Program-made: the position numbers and the translations under genes | The notes under the pieces: model-generated | Databases searched by the model: none | The model's input: only the letters and a program-made list of their open reading frames with translations | Told to the model about the DNA's origin: nothing | Source: JAOPZW01 sp963806015 | GTDB lineage: Bacteria > Actinomycetota > Thermoleophilia > Solirubrobacterales > Solirubrobacteraceae | DNA: 64,000 bases | Reading direction: 5' to 3' | Assembly: GCA_963806015.1 (NCBI GenBank) | Contig: CAWDWM010000004.1 | Location: forward strand, 1 to 64,000 | In this document: in pieces, positions 30,492 to 38,721 of the stretch | Position numbering within the stretch: position 1 is the stretch's first letter | How the letters are laid out: each line of letters starts with the position of its first letter

Positions 30492-32053
30492 ATCACGAGC
30501 CCGTGGCGCACCGTGTTCTCGGTGACCACCCGCGGCTCGACGAAGTGCAGCAGGTAGTCGGGGCCGCCGGCCTTGGTGCCGGTCCCTGACAGGCGGTTGC
30601 CGCCGAAGGGCTGGCGGCCGACCATCGCGCCGGTGATCGGGCGGTTGACGTAGAGGTTGCCGACCGGGGTGCGGCGCGCGACGCGCTCGACGGTGTGGGG
30701 GTTGCGGCAGAAGAGGCCGCCGGTGAGCGCGAACGGCAGCTCCTCGATGCGGTCCATGGCGGCGTCGATGCTGCTGACGCGCTCGAAGGCGAGCAGCGGA
30801 CCGAAGATCTCCTCGCCGAGCACCGGCGAGTCGGGCGGGAGGTCGGTCGCCACGGTGGGGGCGACGAACCAGCCGTTCCCGGGCAGGCCGTCCGCGCGCT
30901 CGGCGGCGATCCGCCCGCCCTCGCGGGCCAGGGCGCGGTAGCGCTCGACGCGCTCCTGCGCGTCGCGCTCGATCACCGGCGGCACGTCGATGCCGAAGGT
31001 GTCGGCCTGGCCGACGACCAGCACCTCGACCGCGCCGGCCACGCGCTCGAGCAGCGCGTCGGCGATCGCCTCGTGGACGAGCACGCGCGAGGCCGCCGAG
31101 CACTTCTGCCCGGCGTAGACGAACGAGCTCGAGACGATCGCGGGCACCGCGTCGTCGAGGTCGGCGTCGGAGTCGACGATCACGCAGTTCTTGCCGCCCA
31201 TCTCCGCCACGACGCGCTTGAGGTGGCGCGCGCTGGGCTCGGCGGCCGCGCGGATGATCTCCAGGCCCACCGGGCCCGAGCCCGTGAAGGCGATGGTGTG
31301 CACGCCGGGATGGCGCACGAGGGCGGCGCCGGCGTCGCCCTCGCCGGGCAGCAGGGCCAGCGCCTCGGGCGGGACGCCCGCCTCGCGCAGCGCGCGCACG
31401 ACCATGAGGCCGCAGCCCGGCGCCTGCTCGGCGGGCTTGAGCACGACGGCGTTGCCCGTGGCCAGGCCCGCCGCCGTCATGCCCATGGGGATCGCGATCG
31501 GGAAGTTCCACGGCGAGATGACCGCCACCACGCCGCGCGCGGCGTAGCGCATCTCGTTGCGCTCGCCGGGCACCTGGAACAGCGCCTTGCCGCGATCCAG
31601 CGCGACGGCGCCGCGGGCGTAGAACTCGAGGAAGTCGATGGCCTCGCAGACGTCGGCGTCCGCCTCGTCCCACGGCTTGGCGCACTCGCGCACCGCCAGC
31701 GCGGCAAGCTCGGCGCGCCGTGCGCGCATCCAGGCCGCCGCGCGCACGAGGATCTCCGCGCGCTTGGCCGCGGGGGTGGCCGACCAGCGCGTGAAGCCGC
31801 GGGCGGCGGTCTTGACCGCCTCGTCGACCTCGGCCTCGGTGGTGCTCGCCGTGGTGGCGACGACGCGCTCCGGTGCGCCTGGATCGGTGGACTGCAGCGC
31901 GTCGTCGTGGCGCTCGCCGTCGCCGATCCACACCGGCACGCGCAGGGGCAGCGTGGGCTCGAGCGCGGCCATGCCGGCGAGCAGCTCGTCGCGCACCGAC
32001 GAGCGACGCAGCTCGCCGATCGGCTCGTTGACGAAGGTCGGCAGATCGGTCAT
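30488..32053 (-). CDS. L-glutamate gamma-semialdehyde (P5C) dehydrogenase
   Basis: 521 residues from ATG 32053, chosen because it overlaps the proline dehydrogenase stop (ATGA). Second step of proline catabolism: oxidises glutamate semialdehyde to glutamate with NAD+. Aldehyde dehydrogenase motifs: SPWNFPIAIPMGM, LKPAEQAPG, FTGSGPVGLEI, the catalytic Glu in AEMGGKN, the catalytic Cys in YAGQKCSAASRVLVH, EEIFGPLLAFERV and the C-terminal RLSGTGTKAGGPDYLLHFVE, which is typical for the P5C-specific group. Equivalent to pruA/rocA. It is co-transcribed with the upstream proline dehydrogenase. Confidence 0.95.
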   Translation of the reverse strand: MTDLPTFVNEPIGELRRSSVRDELLAGMAALEPTLPLRVPVWIGDGERHDDALQSTDPGAPERVVATTASTTEAEVDEAVKTAARGFTRWSATPAAKRAEILVRAAAWMRARRAELAALAVRECAKPWDEADADVCEAIDFLEFYARGAVALDRGKALFQVPGERNEMRYAARGVVAVISPWNFPIAIPMGMTAAGLATGNAVVLKPAEQAPGCGLMVVRALREAGVPPEALALLPGEGDAGAALVRHPGVHTIAFTGSGPVGLEIIRAAAEPSARHLKRVVAEMGGKNCVIVDSDADLDDAVPAIVSSSFVYAGQKCSAASRVLVHEAIADALLERVAGAVEVLVVGQADTFGIDVPPVIERDAQERVERYRALAREGGRIAAERADGLPGNGWFVAPTVATDLPPDSPVLGEEIFGPLLAFERVSSIDAAMDRIEELPFALTGGLFCRNPHTVERVARRTPVGNLYVNRPITGAMVGRQPFGGNRLSGTGTKAGGPDYLLHFVEPRVVTENTVRHGLVI

Positions 32054-33393
32054 GGCGCCGCGAGCAGGTCGTCGAGCGAACGCCCGGCCGCCTGCTCGTG
32101 CAGGAAGGACTCGTTGCTCGTGTTCTCGAGAAGGCGGCGCACGAGGTAGGCCATGCCGGCGACCAGGTCGCCGACGGGGCAGTACGTGCGCACGCGCAGG
32201 CCGCGCTTGGCCAGCGCCTCCTGCAGGTCGTCGCCGAGGCCGCGCAGGACCTGGATCTCGAGGTCCGCGTCGTCGGCGCCGAGCGCGCGGTTGACGGCGA
32301 CGGCATGGGCGATCGAGCGCAGGTTGTGCGAGGCGATCGCCACGCGCACCGCCGGTCGTGCCTCCAGCAGGCGCCCGGTGAGCGCCTCGAAGTTGCGATC
32401 GGAATCGGCCTTGACCTCGAACACCGGCGACTGCCAGCCGTGCTGGCGGGCCTCGACGATCTCGTGGTCCCAGTAGGCGCCCTTGACCAGGCGCACCAGC
32501 AGCGGGTAGCCGCGCGGCGTCGCCTGCGCCCAGGTCACGATCCGCTCGCACAGCTCGGGGCTGTCACGCAGGTAGGCCTGCAGCACGACGCCGGCCGACG
32601 GGCCGTCGCGGAACTCGTCCTCGGAGAGCAGCTCGAGCACGAGGTCGGTGACCGCCTCGCGCGAGTCGAAGGACTCCATGTCGATGTGCAGGTGCGCATC
32701 GAGCTCGCGCGCGCGGCGCAGCAGCACGCGCAGGCGCACCGCGGCGTCGCGCTTGCCGAGGTCGGGCGCGTCGGCGCGCAGCAGCGGCGTGAGGGCGGAG
32801 ACCTTGACCGACAGGTTCTCGCGCGGGATGCGCCCGGCGCTGTCGGCCTCGAGCGCGGGGCGCTCGGGGAGCTTTCGGTAGACCTCGACCAGGCCGTCGA
32901 GCGCCTCGCCGCAGCGCGCGGCGTAGCGGTCGGCCTCGCCGGTGGTGATGGTGGCCTCGCCGAGCAGGTCGACGCTCGTCGCCACGCCCTTGCGCCAGAG
33001 GTCCTCGAGCACGCCGGTGGCCTCGCGCGGCGTCTCGCCGACGATGAAGCGGTGGGCCATGTGCTTGACCCCGGCCGCCGCGGCGGCGCCCAGGGCCTGG
33101 CGCCCCGCCTTGGACTCCGACATGCGCATCGCGACCTGCAGCGACGGCGGGCGGTCGCCCACCTCCTCCAGGAACCCGCTGAGGTGGCGCGCGAGGTCGT
33201 CGAGCGAGCGGCAGGCGGGGACGACGTCGACGAAGCGGAACAGCGCGGCCCGCATCTCGGCGTCCTGCGAGGCGAGGTCCATCGCCTTGTCGTCGATCGC
33301 CCGCAGCGGATTGCGGCTCGCCCCGGGCAACGCCGCGGCGAGATCGCGCCCGACCGCGAGGATGTCGGCTTCCGAAGCCGAGGGCGTGGCCAC
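32050..33393 (-). CDS. Proline dehydrogenase
   Basis: 447 residues. FAD-dependent first step of proline breakdown, producing pyrroline-5-carboxylate at the membrane face. The PRODH barrel is marked by ENLSVKVSALTPL, LHIDMESFDSREAVTDL, GVVLQAYLRDS, RLVKGAYWDHEI, IASHNLRSIAHAVA and VQVLRGLGDDL-like (here IQVLRGLGDDLQ). The end has the PutA-type RTYCPVGDLVAGMAYLVRR and ENTSNESFL. The protein is longer than the short monofunctional PRODHs and close to the PRODH part of PutA, so the two-gene operon looks like a split PutA. Confidence 0.95.
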   Translation of the reverse strand: MATPSASEADILAVGRDLAAALPGASRNPLRAIDDKAMDLASQDAEMRAALFRFVDVVPACRSLDDLARHLSGFLEEVGDRPPSLQVAMRMSESKAGRQALGAAAAAGVKHMAHRFIVGETPREATGVLEDLWRKGVATSVDLLGEATITTGEADRYAARCGEALDGLVEVYRKLPERPALEADSAGRIPRENLSVKVSALTPLLRADAPDLGKRDAAVRLRVLLRRARELDAHLHIDMESFDSREAVTDLVLELLSEDEFRDGPSAGVVLQAYLRDSPELCERIVTWAQATPRGYPLLVRLVKGAYWDHEIVEARQHGWQSPVFEVKADSDRNFEALTGRLLEARPAVRVAIASHNLRSIAHAVAVNRALGADDADLEIQVLRGLGDDLQEALAKRGLRVRTYCPVGDLVAGMAYLVRRLLENTSNESFLHEQAAGRSLDDLLAAP

Positions 33394-33437
33394 GGCGCGA
33401 CGATATCGCGCGCTGCGGTGCGAGGCCGGCGCGCAGA

Positions 33438-33463
33438 CCCGCCCGGGGAGCCTCCCGGGCGGG
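33438..33463. terminator. Hairpin terminator of the lysis cassette
   Basis: A perfect 10-bp stem, CCCGCCCGGG at 33438-33447 and CCCGGGCGGG at 33454-33463, with a 6-nt loop, 24 bp past the lysozyme stop (minus strand). No T-run; GC-rich hairpins of this kind are usual in such genomes. Confidence 0.6.
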
Positions 33464-33486
33464 CCGATGCGCTCTGTGTGACAGGG

Positions 33487-34197
33487 CTAGGCGGTGCGGG
33501 CCAGCAGCGAGTGGTAGCGCTGCCGGCGGTCGCGGTACTCCCAACCCTGCCCGTCCCCCCGGGGCTTGGGCTGTGCTCGCTTCCAGATCAGCTTGCGCTG
33601 CGTGGTGAGCAGGCCCACGAGCCGGTCCAGCCGGCGCTCCTGGGCCGGCGTGCGCGCCTCGATCCGGCGCAGCTTGTCGAGCTCGCGGCAGCGCTTGAGC
33701 TCCTTCTCCGTGAGCCAGGTGGCCGCTCCGGCCTTCGCTCCCTTGGCCGGCGCCGATCCGCTGACGCCGGGATGGGCGAACATCGCCCCCTCGGCCGCGC
33801 GCCGCTTGACCAGGCCGGCCAGCACCTGCCCGCCGGCGTGGGTGTAGAGCGCCATCGCCTGCGGCACCCCGCGCATCCCGCGCTGACGCAGCGCCTGGCC
33901 CAGCGACCGCGAGGGCTCGAGCGTGCCGGGCCCGCAGTTGAACACGAACGAGACCAGGGCGTCGAACTGGCCCTGGGTGAACGCCAGGCCCAGCGCGTTC
34001 ACGGCGTGCTCGGCGCTGCCGACGTCGAGGGCGAGGAGCTCGAGGCCGCGAGCGCGGCTGATGGTGCCCATCGAGGCCACGCCCGGGCCGGTGTGGCCGT
34101 AGCCGATCGTCCATACCCCGCCGGAGTCCCGGTAAGGGTGATCGACGAAGCCCTCGTACGCGGCGATGAACTCGACTCCGTGCGCTGAGCACCTCAT
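33487..34197 (-). CDS. GH24 (T4-type) lysozyme with C-terminal basic module
   Basis: 236 residues from ATG 34197, overlapping the holin-like gene by 4 bp. The phage-type muramidase domain covers about residues 1-150. The catalytic triad E15, D24 and T30 has exactly the T4 lysozyme spacing (AAYEGF, YRDSGG, VWTIGYGHT), and LVSFVFNCGPG and LVKRRAAEGAMF follow as usual. Residues about 165-236 form an extra module (LTEKELKRCRELDKL, QRKLIWKRAQPKPRGDGQGW, RRQRYHSLLARTA) shared with the M15 peptidase of the same operon. No signal peptide, so release would need the holin-like protein. Confidence 0.88.
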   Translation of the reverse strand: MRCSAHGVEFIAAYEGFVDHPYRDSGGVWTIGYGHTGPGVASMGTISRARGLELLALDVGSAEHAVNALGLAFTQGQFDALVSFVFNCGPGTLEPSRSLGQALRQRGMRGVPQAMALYTHAGGQVLAGLVKRRAAEGAMFAHPGVSGSAPAKGAKAGAATWLTEKELKRCRELDKLRRIEARTPAQERRLDRLVGLLTTQRKLIWKRAQPKPRGDGQGWEYRDRRQRYHSLLARTA

Positions 34198-34706
34198 GAC
34201 ACGCCCACCGGCTCGTCGGGCGTGTAGGCGACAGGATCCGGCGGCGCGGACCGCTCCTCCTCGTCGGACGGCAGTCCCTCGTCGATCCCTTGGTCGGGCT
34301 CGGTGGCGTCGTCCTCGACGACCATGGCGTTCACCGCATCCTCGGCGTCCGCCACGTGGCCGTTCCCGTTGCCGTTGGCCGCGGTTGCCACGGGCGGCGC
34401 CGCGGGGGCGACCGCTGCGACCGGCGCGGCGACCGCGAGGCCCATCGCCGCGGCGTTGACGCGGGCGTCGGCCTCCATCGCGATCTGGTGGCCGGTGAGC
34501 CACTTGGAATGCCCGGCCCACGTCAGGCCGGAGACGAGCAGCCACGTCAGCGCGCCCGCGATGCCCGTCTTCAGGTTGTTCTGGTCGAGCCCGGGCAGGC
34601 CCGCGATGTTGACCCTCGCGACCAGCCACGAGGCGATGCCGCCCGCGATGGCGCTCATGTACGGGCCAACGAAGGCCACAACCCGGTTGAGGGGAATGGT
34701 CGTCAT
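34194..34706 (-). CDS. Holin-like membrane protein with acidic tail
   Basis: 170 residues. Two hydrophobic segments: about 9-31 (VVAFVGPYMSAIAGGIASWL) and about 46-66 (GIAGALTWLLVSGLTWAG). An Ala/Val/Pro-rich linker and an acidic tail follow (DAEDAVNAMVVEDDATEPD to LPSDEEERSAPPDP). Size, two helices and position between two peptidoglycan hydrolases fit a class II holin. I do not recognise a named holin family, so this rests on context and topology. It starts 9 bp after the peptidase stop; its stop overlaps the lysozyme start. Confidence 0.65.
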   Translation of the reverse strand: MTTIPLNRVVAFVGPYMSAIAGGIASWLVARVNIAGLPGLDQNNLKTGIAGALTWLLVSGLTWAGHSKWLTGHQIAMEADARVNAAAMGLAVAAPVAAVAPAAPPVATAANGNGNGHVADAEDAVNAMVVEDDATEPDQGIDEGLPSDEEERSAPPDPVAYTPDEPVGVS

Positions 34707-34715
34707 GGTTGCTCC

Positions 34716-35324
34716 TTAGCTGGTTCGAGACAGCAGGCTGCGATAGCGAGCCCGCCGGTTGGCGTGGTCCCAGCCGCGCCCGTCGCCGCCGTCGGCGACC
34801 GGTTGCGCCGCGCGCCAGACGCGCTTGCGCTGGGCCTTCATCAGGTGGTAGAGGGCGCTGCGGCGCTCGCGGTTGCGGCGGGCGTGGGCGAGCTGGTCGT
34901 ACTCGCGGATCAGCTTGCGCTCGCCGGCCGTGTAGCCGCGCAGCGGGTCGCCCAGCTGCCCGGCCAGCCTGGCCAGGTCGGCCGCCGGCACCTCGATGTG
35001 CCATGGCTCGCCCGGCACGGGGAACGACGCCTGGGCGCCCTTGCGCCGCAGCCATGCCGCGAGCCGTGCCGCGCCGCCGTCGAGCGCGTTGACGTCGATG
35101 GCGTGATCGAAGCGGCCGAGGCGGATGTGCGGCGCGTTGGCTGCCGGCCTGGCCGCCAGCGGCCTGCCGACCCGCAGGTAGTTGTCGTACAGGCGCTGCT
35201 GCTCGCCCGTGGTCCGGTGGGCCGAGTCGAGCACGAACGGGACCTCGCGCGCAGCGGCCGTGAGGACGGCCGCCCACTCGCGGCTGACCGTCTTGCCGCG
35301 CAGGCCGACGTACGTGACTGACAT
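34716..35324 (-). CDS. M15-type D,D-carboxypeptidase/endopeptidase with C-terminal basic module
   Basis: 202 residues from ATG 35324, preceded by GAGGAGGAG, which decides this start over an upstream ATG. The VanY/M15-like domain (about 1-130) has FVLDSAHRTTGEQQRLYDNY, zinc-ligand candidates in APHIRLGRFDHAIDVNALDG and the final EPWHIEV. Residues about 130-202 (YTAGERKLIREYDQL, QRKRVWRAAQPVADGGDGRG, RRARYRSLLSRTS) match the tail of the lysozyme. No signal peptide. First gene of a three-gene cassette that cuts peptide (this), glycan (lysozyme) and membrane (holin-like). Confidence 0.85.
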   Translation of the reverse strand: MSVTYVGLRGKTVSREWAAVLTAAAREVPFVLDSAHRTTGEQQRLYDNYLRVGRPLAARPAANAPHIRLGRFDHAIDVNALDGGAARLAAWLRRKGAQASFPVPGEPWHIEVPAADLARLAGQLGDPLRGYTAGERKLIREYDQLAHARRNRERRSALYHLMKAQRKRVWRAAQPVADGGDGRGWDHANRRARYRSLLSRTS

Positions 35325-35448
35325 GCGCTCCTCCTCTGCGTCGTTGCGATGTGACACCGAAGGGGAGCCGGCGGCGGCGCGCGCTGATACAGCGCTGCCG
35401 GTCGCCGCGCGCACGCGGCCGTTCGCCGGCTTGCTGCATCATGGGGCC

Positions 35449-35886
35449 ATGCGCATCGCCGTCGCCGCCGACGAACGGGTCGGAGTCGCCGACGCCGTCG
35501 TGGCGCAGCTGCGCCGCCGCGGCCACGAGGTCCTCGTGCACGGTGCGCTCAGCGACTCCGAGCGCGACGACTGGGCGTGGGCGTCGGAGGCGGCCGCGCG
35601 CGACGTCGCCGAGGGCCGTGCCGAGCAGGCCGTCGTCTGCTGCTGGACCGGGACGGGCGCGTCGATCGCCGCCAACAAGGTCGCCGGGATCCGGGCCGCG
35701 CTGTGCGCCGACGCCGCCACCGCGGCGGGCGCGCGCACCTGGAACGACGCCAACGCGCTCGCGCTCAGCCTGCGCGCCACCTCCGAGCCCGAGCTCGGGG
35801 AGATCCTCGACGCCTGGTTCGCCGCCGGGCCCAGCGCCGAGCCCGGCGACGTGGCCAACGTCGAGCACCTGGCCGACATCCGGTGA
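35449..35886 (+). CDS. RpiB/LacAB-family sugar-phosphate isomerase
   Basis: 145 residues from ATG 35449. The family fold is marked by MRIAVAADERVGVADAVVAQ at the N-terminus and the central CWTGTGASIAANKVAGIRAA, where Cys is the usual catalytic base and GTG.GxxxxANK binds phosphate. WNDANALALSLR follows. RpiB interconverts ribose and ribulose 5-phosphates. The N-terminus is degenerate compared with canonical RpiB (usual GSDHAG-type start replaced), so specificity may differ. Its stop overlaps the GTG of the glycosyltransferase. Confidence 0.8.
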   Translation: MRIAVAADERVGVADAVVAQLRRRGHEVLVHGALSDSERDDWAWASEAAARDVAEGRAEQAVVCCWTGTGASIAANKVAGIRAALCADAATAAGARTWNDANALALSLRATSEPELGEILDAWFAAGPSAEPGDVANVEHLADIR

Positions 35887-36854
35887 TCGCGCTCAACGCG
35901 CGGGCCGCGGCGCGTCCCGAGCTCGGCGGCGTCGAGCGCTGGGCGCGCGAGCTAGCCGCGCGCTCGGGCTATGAGGTCATCCGGCCGCCCGCGGCGCTCG
36001 CGCATCGCGCCGGGCACGCGTGGGAGCAGGCGGTGCTGCCGGCGCGGGCGCGCGGCGCGCGGCTGCTGCTGAACCCCGCCAACCTCGCGCCCCTGGCCTT
36101 CCCCCGCAACGCGGTCGTCATCCACGACGCGGCGGCGCTGCGCCATCCCGGCTGGTACTCGCCCGTCTACGCGCGCTGGCAGCGGGGCATCCTGCCGCTC
36201 GTCGCGCGCCGGGCGCGGCTGGTCATCACCGTCAGCGAGTTCTCGCGCCGCGAGCTGGCCGAGCTGCTGCACGTCGACGCCGCGGTCGTGCCCGGCGGCG
36301 TCGACGCGCGCTTCGCACCCGACGCCGACCCCGAGCCGGCGCGCGCCGCGCTGGGCCTCAGCCGGCCCTACGTGCTCACGGTGGCCAGCCGCACCGCCCG
36401 CAAGAACGCGGGCGCGCTGGAGACGACCGCCCGCCGGCTGGCCGCCGACGGCATCGACCTCGTCGCCGCGGGGGGCGATCGCCCGCAGTTCCGCGAGCAG
36501 CCCGAGACCAGCGCGGTCCGCGCCCTGGGCCACGTTCCCGACGCGCACCTTCCGGGCCTCTATGCGGGTGCGCGCGCCTTCGTGCTGGCCTCCTGGCACG
36601 AGGGCTTCGGGCTGACGTGCATCGAGGCGATGGCGTGCGGCGTGCCCGTCGTGGCGGCCCGCGCCGGGGCCCTGCCGGAGACCTGCGGCGACGCGGCGCG
36701 CTACGCCGACCCCTTCGACCACGACGAGATCGCCGACCAGGTGCAGGCCGCCCTGGACGACGACGCGCTGCGCGCGGTCGGCCCGCGTCACGCGGCGCAG
36801 TACACGTGGGAGCGCACGGTCGGCGAGCTCGACGCGCTGCTGAACGGCGCCTGA
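35883..36854 (+). CDS. Family 4 glycosyltransferase
   Basis: 323 residues from GTG 35883 (GTGA overlap with the isomerase). GT-B fold: the N-terminal half has RPELGGVERWARELA and VVIHDAAALRHPGWYSP. The C-terminal half has YVLTVASRTARKNAGALE, GHVPDAHLPGLYAGARAFVL and the donor-binding EX7E motif in HEGFGLTCIEAMACGVPVV. GALPETCGDAARY follows. Retaining transfer from a nucleotide sugar to an unknown acceptor, probably in envelope polysaccharide synthesis. N-terminal domain slightly shorter than average. Confidence 0.9.
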   Translation: MIALNARAAARPELGGVERWARELAARSGYEVIRPPAALAHRAGHAWEQAVLPARARGARLLLNPANLAPLAFPRNAVVIHDAAALRHPGWYSPVYARWQRGILPLVARRARLVITVSEFSRRELAELLHVDAAVVPGGVDARFAPDADPEPARAALGLSRPYVLTVASRTARKNAGALETTARRLAADGIDLVAAGGDRPQFREQPETSAVRALGHVPDAHLPGLYAGARAFVLASWHEGFGLTCIEAMACGVPVVAARAGALPETCGDAARYADPFDHDEIADQVQAALDDDALRAVGPRHAAQYTWERTVGELDALLNGA

Positions 36855-36861
36855 CCGAGCG

Positions 36862-36867
36862 TATCCT
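36862..36867 (+). promoter_or_regulatory. -10-like element before the GAF kinase
   Basis: TATCCT lies 10 nt before ATG 36878, within the 23-bp gap after the glycosyltransferase, and may give the two-component pair its own transcript. Confidence 0.35.
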
Positions 36868-36877
36868 CGAGACCGAG

Positions 36878-38002
36878 ATGGAGCAGCACAGCGCGGCCCT
36901 GCGCGCGATGAACGACGCGGTCCTAGCCATCGCCGCCGAGGCGACGATCGAGCCGATGCTCCAGCGCCTGGCGCAGTCCGCGCGCGAGCTCGTCGACGCC
37001 CGCTACGCCGCGATCGGCGTGCCCGACGGCGAGGGCGCCTTCGCCCAGTTCATCACCTCGGGCATGAGCGACGAGCTCATCGCCGCCATGGGCCCGCTGC
37101 CGCGCACCCACGGGCTGCTGGGCGCGATGCTGACCTCGCCCGTCCCGTACCGCACGAGCGACGTGCGCCGCGATCCGCGCTTTCGCGGCTGGTGGCCCGC
37201 GGCGCACCCGGAGATGCGCTCGTTCCTCGGGGTGCCGATCGTCGCCGCCAGCGGCATCGTCGGCGCGCTCTATCTGACCGACAAGGTCGGCGCCGAGGAC
37301 TTCGACGAATCCGATCAGCAGCTCATCGAGATGCTCTCGGTGCACGCGGCGCTCGCCATCGAGAAGGCCAACCTCTACGAGCGCAGCCGCGAGCTGAGCA
37401 TCATCGAGGAGCGCAACCGCCTGGCGCGCGAGCTGCACGACTCCGTGACGCAGAAGCTGTTCGGGCTCACGCTGACCGCCGAGGCGGCGGCGACCGTCAT
37501 CGACCGTGATCCCGAGGAGGCCAAGGCGCAGCTGCGCCGCCTGCAGCAGCTCACGCGCGAGGCGATGGACGAGCTGCGCTCGCTGATCTTCGAGCTGCGC
37601 CCGCCGGCAGCCGAGAGCGAGGGCCTGGCGACGGCGCTGCGCAAGCACGTCGACGTGCTGCAGAGCGTGCACGGCGACGCGGTCGCGCTGAGCGTCGAGG
37701 GCGACGGCGAGCCGCGCGGGAGTGCGGGCGAGGTCCTGCGCATCGCCCAGGAGGCGCTGCAGAACGCCCTGCGCCACGCGGGCGCCAGCCGCGTCGACGT
37801 CCGCCTGCGTGCCGACGACGGGCATCTGAGCGTCGCGGTCGCCGACGACGGCGTCGGCTTCGACCCCGACGAGCCCGGGCTGCGCTCGCGGCGGCTCGGC
37901 CTCACCTCGATGGAGGAGCGCGCGCGGGCGCTGGGGGGGACCCTGAGCATCCAGTCGCGCCCCGGGGCGGGAACCACCGTCGTCCTCGAGGTGCCGCGGT
38001 GA
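36878..38002 (+). CDS. GAF-domain NarL-type sensor histidine kinase
   Basis: 374 residues, no TM helix, so cytoplasmic. GAF domain (about 20-165; ARYAAIGVPDGEG, RSFLGVPIVAASGIVGALYL). HisKA_3 dimerisation domain with the phospho-acceptor H187 in RNRLARELHDSVTQKLFG. HATPase_c (about 285-372; EALQNALRHAGASRV, VADDGVGFDPD, LGLTSMEERARALGGTL). Resembles the DevS/LiaS group. The stop overlaps the start of its response regulator. The signal is unknown; a GAF domain could bind a small ligand or haem, but no diagnostic residue is seen. Confidence 0.93.
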   Translation: MEQHSAALRAMNDAVLAIAAEATIEPMLQRLAQSARELVDARYAAIGVPDGEGAFAQFITSGMSDELIAAMGPLPRTHGLLGAMLTSPVPYRTSDVRRDPRFRGWWPAAHPEMRSFLGVPIVAASGIVGALYLTDKVGAEDFDESDQQLIEMLSVHAALAIEKANLYERSRELSIIEERNRLARELHDSVTQKLFGLTLTAEAAATVIDRDPEEAKAQLRRLQQLTREAMDELRSLIFELRPPAAESEGLATALRKHVDVLQSVHGDAVALSVEGDGEPRGSAGEVLRIAQEALQNALRHAGASRVDVRLRADDGHLSVAVADDGVGFDPDEPGLRSRRLGLTSMEERARALGGTLSIQSRPGAGTTVVLEVPR

Positions 38003-38646
38003 TCCGCGTCCTCATCGCCGACGACCACGCGGTCGTGCGCGAGGGGCTGCGGGGCTTCCTCGCCCTGCAGGAGGACATCGACGTCGTGGGGGAGGCCGCC
38101 GACGGCGAGGAGGCGGTGCAGGCCGTCGCGCGCCTGGAGCCCGACGTCGCGCTCGTCGACCTCGTCATGCCGCGCGTCGACGGCATCGCAGCCATCGGCC
38201 GCATCCGCGCCGCCCGCCCCGAGACGCGGGTCATCGTCCTCACGAGCTTCGTCGACGAGGACAAGATGCTCCCGGCGGTGCGCGCGGGGGCCGTCGGCTA
38301 CCTGCTCAAGGACGTCCAGCCCCAGGACCTCGTCAGCGCGATCCGTGCGGTGCACGCCGGCGGCACGCTGCTGCACCCGACGGTGATCGATGAGCTGGTG
38401 CGCGAGGTCTCGCGCGACGGCGAGGCGCCCGCGGCCCCCAACCCGCTCACGGCGCGCGAGCGCGAGGTGCTGGCCCTCATCGCCCGCGGCCGGGCCAACA
38501 AGGCGATCGCCTTCGACCTCGGCGTGGCCGAGAAGACGGTCAAGACCCACGTCAGCAACATCCTCGGCAAGCTCGGGCTCAGCGACCGCACCCAGGCGGC
38601 GCTCTACGCGGTCCGCGAGGGTCTGGTGGACCCCGAGCCCCAGTAG
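37999..38646 (+). CDS. NarL/LuxR-family response regulator
   Basis: 215 residues from a GTG overlapping the kinase stop. Receiver domain (1-120): acidic pair DDH at 8-10, phospho-acceptor D54 in VALVDLVMPRVDG, switch Thr/Ser in VIVLTSF, and Lys in YLLKDVQ. The C-terminal HTH has LTAREREVLALIARG, ANKAIAFDLGVAEKTVKTHV and LGKLGLSDRTQAALYAV. Clearly the cognate partner of the GAF kinase. The target is unknown. Confidence 0.95.
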   Translation: MIRVLIADDHAVVREGLRGFLALQEDIDVVGEAADGEEAVQAVARLEPDVALVDLVMPRVDGIAAIGRIRAARPETRVIVLTSFVDEDKMLPAVRAGAVGYLLKDVQPQDLVSAIRAVHAGGTLLHPTVIDELVREVSRDGEAPAAPNPLTAREREVLALIARGRANKAIAFDLGVAEKTVKTHVSNILGKLGLSDRTQAALYAVREGLVDPEPQ

Positions 38647-38710
38647 CTGTTGTGAACGTGCGTGCCCCGCGTCGGCGGCGCTGACTGCATCATCGAGGGG
38701 GAGGGGGTGA

Positions 38711-38720
38711 GACTCCCTGT
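38711..38720. repeat. 10-bp direct repeat, candidate IS110 end
   Basis: GACTCCCTGT directly next to the transposase stop. The same 10 bases recur at 41407-41416 on the other side of the insertion complex. IS110-type elements lack inverted repeats and are flanked by short core repeats, so this could mark the element's right end. Confidence 0.4.
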
Positions 38721-38721
38721 G

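Noticed and set aside
33487..35324. Prophage as an explanation for the lysozyme cassette
   Set aside because: No phage structural, integrase or replication gene is next to it; neighbours on both sides are housekeeping-type genes. A domesticated cassette fits better, though it is unproven.
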